From Methanomassiliicoccales archaeon (lineage in GTDB: Archaea; Thermoplasmatota; Thermoplasmata; Methanomassiliicoccales; JACIVX01), in NCBI GenBank assembly GCA_029907465.1, contig JARYLV010000011.1:1-51434 (forward strand): a stretch of DNA of 51,434 bases, in the 5' to 3' direction. Of this stretch, positions 46,383 to 51,434 are shown piece after piece. Each line of letters begins with the position of its first letter. Positions within the stretch are counted from its first letter, which is position 1. The position numbers were made by a program, and so were the translations under genes. The notes beneath the pieces are model-generated. The model worked only from the letters and a program-made list of their open reading frames with translations. It did not search any database and was not told where the DNA came from.

Positions 46383-48503
46383 TCATGCTATGCCGGTTAT
46401 AGGCCAGTTTATCACAGTTCCGATTCCGTAGTCAACAGGTCCCTGTGTAGTGCTGACGATGACAATTATGTACTCGTAGAGTGAAAGTAGACTCGCCACG
46501 CTTCTGAATACCGTCTCGTCATCGTGGTTTATATTGATTTCAAGAAGCATTGGCAGCAGATAATTGCCTGATACAGTCACCTGGCTCGGCGCATAAATGG
46601 TTATCGTGAAATCAGAGTCTGGGTAAACTGGAACCAAGGTAGAGATCGAATCTCCGCCATCGTCGACCAGTTCGTCATTGATGTACACGTTATCAATATA
46701 CCACCCTTCTTCAGCGTATGCCCAGTCCGTCATGTATCTGAAGCGGTACATGATCTCTTGTCCGACGTACTCAGAAAGATCGAATGACATCGTTACGAAC
46801 CCACCGGACCATCCTGTCAAACCTGGCAAATTCTCAATAATCGCTGGATGGGCATCTGGATCTGTTTCATTAGTTGTGTACTCATTCTCAAGCGAGACCC
46901 ATGTGTTTCCCCCATCGACTGAGACCTGTACAAAGCCGAAATCCCAGCCTTCCTCTATTTCATAATATGTATCGAATGTGAGCGTTGCCTCCTCCATTCC
47001 CGAGAGATCAGCCGTACCGACAAGAGAGACGTCCCTAAGATCGGAAGCGCCTGAGTACCACATGTAGCCGTAAGGCCAACCTATCCACTCGTTTGTCCAA
47101 CCAACTTCGGCATAATCATCGCCGTCAAATGCAAGGTTCAGTAGTGTCTTAGTGACATCAGGTGAATTGACCACGACAAAGTAATCTGTCGCGTATGACC
47201 CTAGTGTGCTAACTTCCGTGTCATAGCCGTCATAAGTCCAAGTTGTTCCATAGAACGAAGACTCGTCGACAAAGCCCCATTCTGGATCATACAAGTGATA
47301 TGTGAGCCACAAGCCCGAGAGATCAATTGATTCGTAATCGTAAAGTCCGTTGCCTATGACATCAGACCTGATCAGGTTTGCCAATGAAAACGCATGATAG
47401 ACCTTGTCGAAGTCCCAATCCGTGTATCCCTGATCCTGCAATGCCTGAGTTACAGAAGCGGCACCATTCAACGTGCTCTTTGCGAGATCCGAAATCAGTT
47501 CAGACCCGCCAAAGTGATCGTTCAGGTAAACCATAAATAATGCAGCGCCACCATAATCAGCGAGGATGTTGATGTCCCCTTGGTCTCCCCATTCCGTCAA
47601 TGAGTTATCAGGAGTGTAAAGGTATCTTGCGAAATAATCATAGGGTATTCCGTAACCACACAGAACTTCTGCATACATAGAACATCCTTCGTTTAACCAG
47701 GTATCCTCATCGGGATCTAGGTAATCATGTAATAGGTGCTGATATTCGTGTGCGACCGTACCTTCATATAGCCATGGTCTTGGAGAGCTCGGTCCCGTCC
47801 TGTTGTCCCAGTCCCAGCAGTCGATATTGATTATATTTCGGTCGTAGTAGAGATCTAATGTCGGGCTGAAGAAGCCAGCGATGTAGTATGGATATGACGG
47901 GTCGTAATAATTACTGTCCCTGATGTTAAAGATCATGATCATGACTTTGCCAGTGTCGTTCGTCTCCATAAATGGATATCCCCAATCTTTGAATAGGGCA
48001 TTAGATCCGTCCAATGGTGGTGGCTCTGAGAAATACGAAGTCATATTGGGATAGATATTGCTGTCAAATTGGTCGATAATCCAAGCCACATGGTCATCGG
48101 TGATTGTGATTCTGGAAGTGTATGCGTTCCTGGGATCACCAGCCGGGAAGCTTAGATCGAGTGCCACCCACACTTCACAATAGTTACCCTCGCCCCTCTT
48201 CTCGAATGGTTTAAATCCGCCACTATAGGAACCTGCGTAGTACCATTCGATGTCACCAACGTTGTAGAAGTCGCTAAGATCGTGCTTTAATGGAGTCGCA
48301 CCAGCAGCCGATGCTGATGAGGCAAGTGCGCTGTAGTCAGGGATTTCCGCTCTAATCGACGGCCCTGCGTCTATTTTTTCCACGTCAGCAATAACTGGAT
48401 CCTCTGAAGGGGCAGCGATTGTTGTCGGGAAAACAACAGCAAAAACCCCGAGCACCATAACCAGCGCCACTGCAACGCTAAGAACCTTTGTTACTTTTTT
48501 CAA
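46383..48503 (-). CDS. Secreted zinc metallopeptidase with an immune-inhibitor-A-like C-terminal domain
   Basis: A 706-residue exported protein. The signal sequence is LKKVTKVLSVAVALVMVLGV and on to TTIAAP. The catalytic site is TVAHEYQHLLHDY (His252, Glu253, His256), followed by WLNEGCSMYAE with the third ligand Glu near 279. This HExxH...E arrangement is a gluzincin pattern like peptidase M30 (hyicolysin) and relatives of M6. From about 430 to 640 a beta-sandwich (GWDFGFVQVSVDGGNTWVSL and MYRFRYMTDWAYAEEGWYIDN) matches the MAM-like module of immune inhibitor A proteases. The start is TTG at 48503: GGAGGGG lies seven nt upstream, and the ATG between them runs into a stop. There is no membrane anchor, so it is probably released. 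Several sequons are present. Confidence 0.85.
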   Translation of the reverse strand: MKKVTKVLSVAVALVMVLGVFAVVFPTTIAAPSEDPVIADVEKIDAGPSIRAEIPDYSALASSASAAGATPLKHDLSDFYNVGDIEWYYAGSYSGGFKPFEKRGEGNYCEVWVALDLSFPAGDPRNAYTSRITITDDHVAWIIDQFDSNIYPNMTSYFSEPPPLDGSNALFKDWGYPFMETNDTGKVMIMIFNIRDSNYYDPSYPYYIAGFFSPTLDLYYDRNIINIDCWDWDNRTGPSSPRPWLYEGTVAHEYQHLLHDYLDPDEDTWLNEGCSMYAEVLCGYGIPYDYFARYLYTPDNSLTEWGDQGDINILADYGGAALFMVYLNDHFGGSELISDLAKSTLNGAASVTQALQDQGYTDWDFDKVYHAFSLANLIRSDVIGNGLYDYESIDLSGLWLTYHLYDPEWGFVDESSFYGTTWTYDGYDTEVSTLGSYATDYFVVVNSPDVTKTLLNLAFDGDDYAEVGWTNEWIGWPYGYMWYSGASDLRDVSLVGTADLSGMEEATLTFDTYYEIEEGWDFGFVQVSVDGGNTWVSLENEYTTNETDPDAHPAIIENLPGLTGWSGGFVTMSFDLSEYVGQEIMYRFRYMTDWAYAEEGWYIDNVYINDELVDDGGDSISTLVPVYPDSDFTITIYAPSQVTVSGNYLLPMLLEININHDDETVFRSVASLLSLYEYIIVIVSTTQGPVDYGIGTVINWPITGIA

Positions 48504-48594
48504 TTCATAACCCCTCCTAAGTTTTCTGCTTGCCAATGGTCCAGATATTCTCTTACCCAGTGGCAGCATTTGCTGTAAATGTATCGAATACATC

Positions 48595-48607
48595 TATATA
48601 TATAAAT
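48595..48607 (-). promoter_or_regulatory. TATA box of the metallopeptidase gene
   Basis: The minus strand reads ATTTATATATATA. Transcription near 48570 leaves a leader of about 65 nt that carries the strong GGAGGGG ribosome binding site. Confidence 0.55.
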
Positions 48608-48608
48608 T

Positions 48609-49040
48609 TGGTATCTGGGGTTTTGACCCACTTGCTTTTGTCAGAAGTTTCAAATGTAAATGGAACTCTGAAATGGATGTCACGATCTGTTGCAATCAAT
48701 AGGGTTTCTTTGGGTATTCGATTGGGTGGTAGGAGTATGATCTTCTTGGAAGCTTCTTAATGATTCATACGGCGACTAGGTAACTGCAGATCGTTGTAGT
48801 ACGCTGGTGCCAATTTCAGAATCTGAGGCGACCATATCTTGCCATGCCGCTATTTGTCTATCGATGATCTCTTAGTTTCAACCTTTCTCACAATGGATTT
48901 CTCAAATGTGGCGATATACATTCATCCAGCTTCTAGAATGATAAAAACTTAGTCACGGTAAGGCAATTCAGGTAAGATATCAAATTTCCGTTAGTGTTAT
49001 CAATCACTCTCTGGCAAATGAGAATTTTCGTATGTTAACC
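48609..49040. other. Intergenic stretch with no recognisable gene
   Basis: About 430 nt between the metallopeptidase promoter and the end of hypE. It is AT-rich with stops in all frames. TTTTGATT- and AAAAC-type tracts near 48930-48950 could end the hypE transcript. Nothing else is recognisable. Confidence 0.5.
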
Positions 49041-50087
49041 TCAACATATTCTCGGCACTGGATCCCCGATAGGTCTTTCAAGAATCCTTTTTCCGCCGAT
49101 TTCAGTTCTTAAAACAACTCGCTTGTGTTTTGACGTCGCTTTTCCGATGATTTCAGCCCCCTTTCCGAGAGGCGACCCTTTCATCGCCTTGAGCACTTCC
49201 TCTGCCATTTCCGGCACAACGGCAACAACCAATTTCCCCTCGTTACCGATTGTGAGCGGATCGAGTCCAAGCATCTCGCACGCGTTTCTGACAGGTTCCG
49301 CAATCGGAATGGCCTTTTCATCGATCTCGATCCCCACTCCTGATTTCTCTGCCCATTCATTGAGAGTATTTGCTAGACCGCCCCTCGTCGGATCCTTCAT
49401 CGCAACCGCGCCGCCAACACTGAGTATTTCTTCAACAAGTTCATTGAGGGGCGCGACGTCGCTTTTGACCTTCGTTTCGAAGCCGTAACCCTCTCTAAAG
49501 GAAAGAATGGCAATGCCGTGGTCGCCTACGGTTCCAGAGACAATGATGACGTCTCCATCTGCAACATTGTCATCGGTTAACCAATTACTTCGTACTTTTC
49601 GAGACGAAGAGGCGACTTTAAAATTGTGATCGAGGTACTCGCTCCTCCGTCCCACGGCTGATGTCGTAATGATCATACCATCTGCTGCCCCCTTTTCAAC
49701 GACTTTCGTGTCCCCTGTCACGATCGGAACCCCAGTCAGAGCGGAGTACTTGCCCATACTCTTCATAACTCTCTCGAGTACATCGAATTCCAACCCTTCC
49801 TCTAAAACCAAGGCGCAAGACATTGCAAGTGCTTTCGCACCCATGACCGATATGTCATTAATTGCCCCACAGATCGCCAGTGCCCCTATATCACCTCCAG
49901 GAAAAAAGAGCGGTTTAACAGTATGAGCATCGGTCGTGAAAACGATGCCATCCACTACGGCAGAATCGTCAAAAGATTTCAGAGGCACTTCAACCGGGAA
50001 ATCCGGCAAAAATGGTACGATGTGTTTTCCAATGAGTTCCTGCATCAACTCTCCACCAGCACCGTGCCCCATCGTCACCCTGTTCAT
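49041..50087 (-). CDS. hypE: Hydrogenase maturation protein HypE
   Basis: Member of the PurM/SelD ATPase fold. It dehydrates the carbamoyl group on its C-terminal Cys to a thiocyanate, the source of the cyanide ligands of NiFe hydrogenase. It has 348 residues. Motifs are MGHGAGGELMQELI, the FDDSAVV and FTTDAHTVKPLFFPGGDIG substrate loops, and MKDPTRGGLANTLNE; the C-terminus is DPVPRIC with the essential terminal Cys. About 20 residues (YLDHNFKVASSSRKVRSNW) are inserted between VGRRSE and the VSGTVGDHG block. The gene stands alone; hypB is the only other hyp gene in the window. TATA-like AGATTTAAAC is at 50111-50120 on the minus strand, 24-33 nt before the ATG. Confidence 0.95.
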   Translation of the reverse strand: MNRVTMGHGAGGELMQELIGKHIVPFLPDFPVEVPLKSFDDSAVVDGIVFTTDAHTVKPLFFPGGDIGALAICGAINDISVMGAKALAMSCALVLEEGLEFDVLERVMKSMGKYSALTGVPIVTGDTKVVEKGAADGMIITTSAVGRRSEYLDHNFKVASSSRKVRSNWLTDDNVADGDVIIVSGTVGDHGIAILSFREGYGFETKVKSDVAPLNELVEEILSVGGAVAMKDPTRGGLANTLNEWAEKSGVGIEIDEKAIPIAEPVRNACEMLGLDPLTIGNEGKLVVAVVPEMAEEVLKAMKGSPLGKGAEIIGKATSKHKRVVLRTEIGGKRILERPIGDPVPRIC

Positions 50088-50110
50088 GCGATCATAAATT
50101 CAAGGGTGTC

Positions 50111-50120
50111 GTTTAAATCT
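50111..50120 (-). promoter_or_regulatory. TATA-like box of hypE
   Basis: AGATTTAAAC on the minus strand, 24-33 nt before the ATG at 50087, fits a leaderless start. A second candidate (TTATTTAAAA) lies at 50121-50130. Confidence 0.45.
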
Positions 50121-50302
50121 TTTTAAATAAAGGCGGAAAACGATCTTTGATGCACCCCTTGCAACTTTTGATCGATAATTGTCTTTGATTCAGTTATGAA
50201 ATTGATCGTTTATAGACAATTTAAACAAAATCAGTTCATTTTTGAAGCAAAGGTTTATCATCGATTCTTGCTTTTCGAAGTCCCGCACCACGGAAGATTT
50301 GT

Positions 50303-51434
50303 ATGAACTCCTTCAGATTTCACGTACCAACGAGAGTCATTTTCGAAAAGGGGAGTGCCCACTCCATTGGTAAAATCCTCCTTGCACATGGAATTCACTC
50401 AGCATTTATTGTTACAGACAAGGGGGTGCGGAAGGCAAGCTGTGTTACAAAGGTGATCGGCGCTCTTGACGAAAGTGGGATTGTTTACGATATTTACGAT
50501 GGCGTGGAGCAGAACCCAAAGGAAGAAAACGTCATTGAAGCTCTCGAGGCTCTCAAAGCCTCATCACATGAATCTATCATTGCTGTTGGTGGTGGTAGCG
50601 TAATCGACACAGCAAAGGCAACGCTTGCGCTGATGAAGGAATGTTGCGACATTCATGAGCTCTATCATAGGGAAGTGACAGGTGTTGCGCCGATCACGCT
50701 GATCGCTATCCCAACAACCGCAGGCACGGGCAGCGAGGTGACAAGGTCGGCGGTCATTACTGATACAAAGGCGAAGGTAAAGGAGACAATTCGTGGAGAG
50801 TGTCTTTACCCTAAGATTGCGTTGGTCGATCCCGAGCTAACGATCTCTTTGCCAAAATCGATCACTGCATCGACAGGCATGGATGCACTGACTCATGCCC
50901 TCGAAGCTTATACATCAAGAAATGCTCACTCTATGTCCGACGCCCTCGCCGTTGAAGCGGCGAGATTGATCTTCGAAAACTTGAGGACGGCTGTTGAGGA
51001 CGGCAATAACATTGAGGCAAGGAGTTGCATGAGCGCCGCTAGTACACTTGCTGGGATGGCGTTTTCAATTTCTGGGCTGGGAATGGTTCATGCGATGGCA
51101 GAGCCCCTTGGCGGAAGGTTCAATGTGCCGCATGGGGTCGCTAATTCCGTACTTCTTCCGTACTGCCTCGAATTTAACTGTGGTGCGGTCATGGACAAAC
51201 TCGCACGATTGGCTAGGATTTTGAACTTACACGCTGATGGGAACTGTAACTCTTCCATCGAAGATGATGCTAATAGCGTTGTCAATGCGGTCAGGAAACT
51301 GTCAGCTGATATCGGTATCCCTCATCACCTTAATCATTTTGAAATCAGCCAAGATGAATTTGAAATACTCATTGATGATGCGATGAAGAACAGTTGCCTC
51401 CCTGCAAACCCTAAGAAAGTCAAGAAAAGTGAAC
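50303..51434 (+). CDS. Iron-containing alcohol dehydrogenase, 3' end beyond the window
   Basis: The first 377 codons of a group III (iron-type) alcohol dehydrogenase; the full family size is about 380-400, so only a few residues are missing. The N-terminus is FHVPTRVIFEKGS. The NAD(P)-binding loop is AVGGGSVIDTAKATL, and ITLIAIPTTAGTGSEVTRSAVI is the next family block. The iron-ligand helix appears as TGMDALTHALEAYTS, and GLGMVHAMAEPLGGRFNVPHGVANSVLLP carries further His ligands. Substrates of the family vary (butanol, propanediol, lactaldehyde, glycerol). The gene is divergent from hypE across a 215-nt gap with a TATA-like TTTATAGAC near 50209. No catabolic neighbour is visible. Confidence 0.93.
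   Translation, partial: MNSFRFHVPTRVIFEKGSAHSIGKILLAHGIHSAFIVTDKGVRKASCVTKVIGALDESGIVYDIYDGVEQNPKEENVIEALEALKASSHESIIAVGGGSVIDTAKATLALMKECCDIHELYHREVTGVAPITLIAIPTTAGTGSEVTRSAVITDTKAKVKETIRGECLYPKIALVDPELTISLPKSITASTGMDALTHALEAYTSRNAHSMSDALAVEAARLIFENLRTAVEDGNNIEARSCMSAASTLAGMAFSISGLGMVHAMAEPLGGRFNVPHGVANSVLLPYCLEFNCGAVMDKLARLARILNLHADGNCNSSIEDDANSVVNAVRKLSADIGIPHHLNHFEISQDEFEILIDDAMKNSCLPANPKKVKKSE

Noticed and set aside
48530-48760. 76-codon plus-strand frame over the metallopeptidase promoter
   Set aside because: It covers the TATA box and leader of the opposite gene and has no coding character.

Overview
The window is a stretch of archaeal chromosome, most likely from a Thermoplasmata-type euryarchaeon. 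The domain assignment is firm: RNA polymerase has its largest subunit split into A' and A'', the tRNA-dependent amidotransferase is GatDE, the ribosomal proteins are L30e and S17e, and two tRNA genes carry introns with bulge-helix-bulge (BHB) folds. The class-level placement is inference from gene content only. Many genes have a TATA-like box 25-35 nt before the start codon, which suggests frequent leaderless transcription.

Layout. 1-5573 is the tail of the RNA polymerase operon (rpoB end, rpoA1, rpoA2, rpl30e, nusA-like), tightly coupled by ATGA/GTGA overlaps. It is met by a convergent radical SAM gene (5560-6639). 6912-14968 holds pyrF, a giant AglB-type oligosaccharyltransferase with a long beta-sandwich tail, and a membrane-anchored CARDB-like protein. 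15114-18358 has thioredoxin, a translin homologue, purD and hypB. 18866-25111 is one 2081-residue beta-helix surface protein. 25212-28931 has gatD, gatE and a HemK2-type methyltransferase. 29081-34274 is a compact housekeeping group: rhomboid with zinc ribbon, metallo-beta-lactamase-fold hydrolase, zinc-finger protein, pcm, HAD phosphatase, TraB-domain protein, thyX and rps17e. 34318-36940 is a three-gene ABC-2 exporter. 36983-40144 has tRNA-Arg, an Rqc2/NEMF homologue, an intron-bearing tRNA-Thr and a potassium channel with a C-terminal YHS domain.

From 40244 onward the gene density drops. The region contains a secreted thioester-domain protein, a DUF1015 protein, a CobW/G3E GTPase, an aquaporin-like channel with an atypical second NPA box, an intron-bearing tRNA-Val, a large secreted metallopeptidase, hypE, and the first part of an iron-type alcohol dehydrogenase that runs off the end.

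Themes. (1) Cell surface: the AglB fusion, the CARDB protein, the beta-helix protein, the thioester protein and the metallopeptidase make a large glyco-surface inventory; the exported proteins carry N-X-S/T sequons that AglB could use. (2) Both intron-bearing tRNAs are interrupted in the D arm rather than at the usual site next to the anticodon. (3) HypB and HypE imply a NiFe hydrogenase encoded elsewhere. I saw no CRISPR array, insertion sequence or integrated element.
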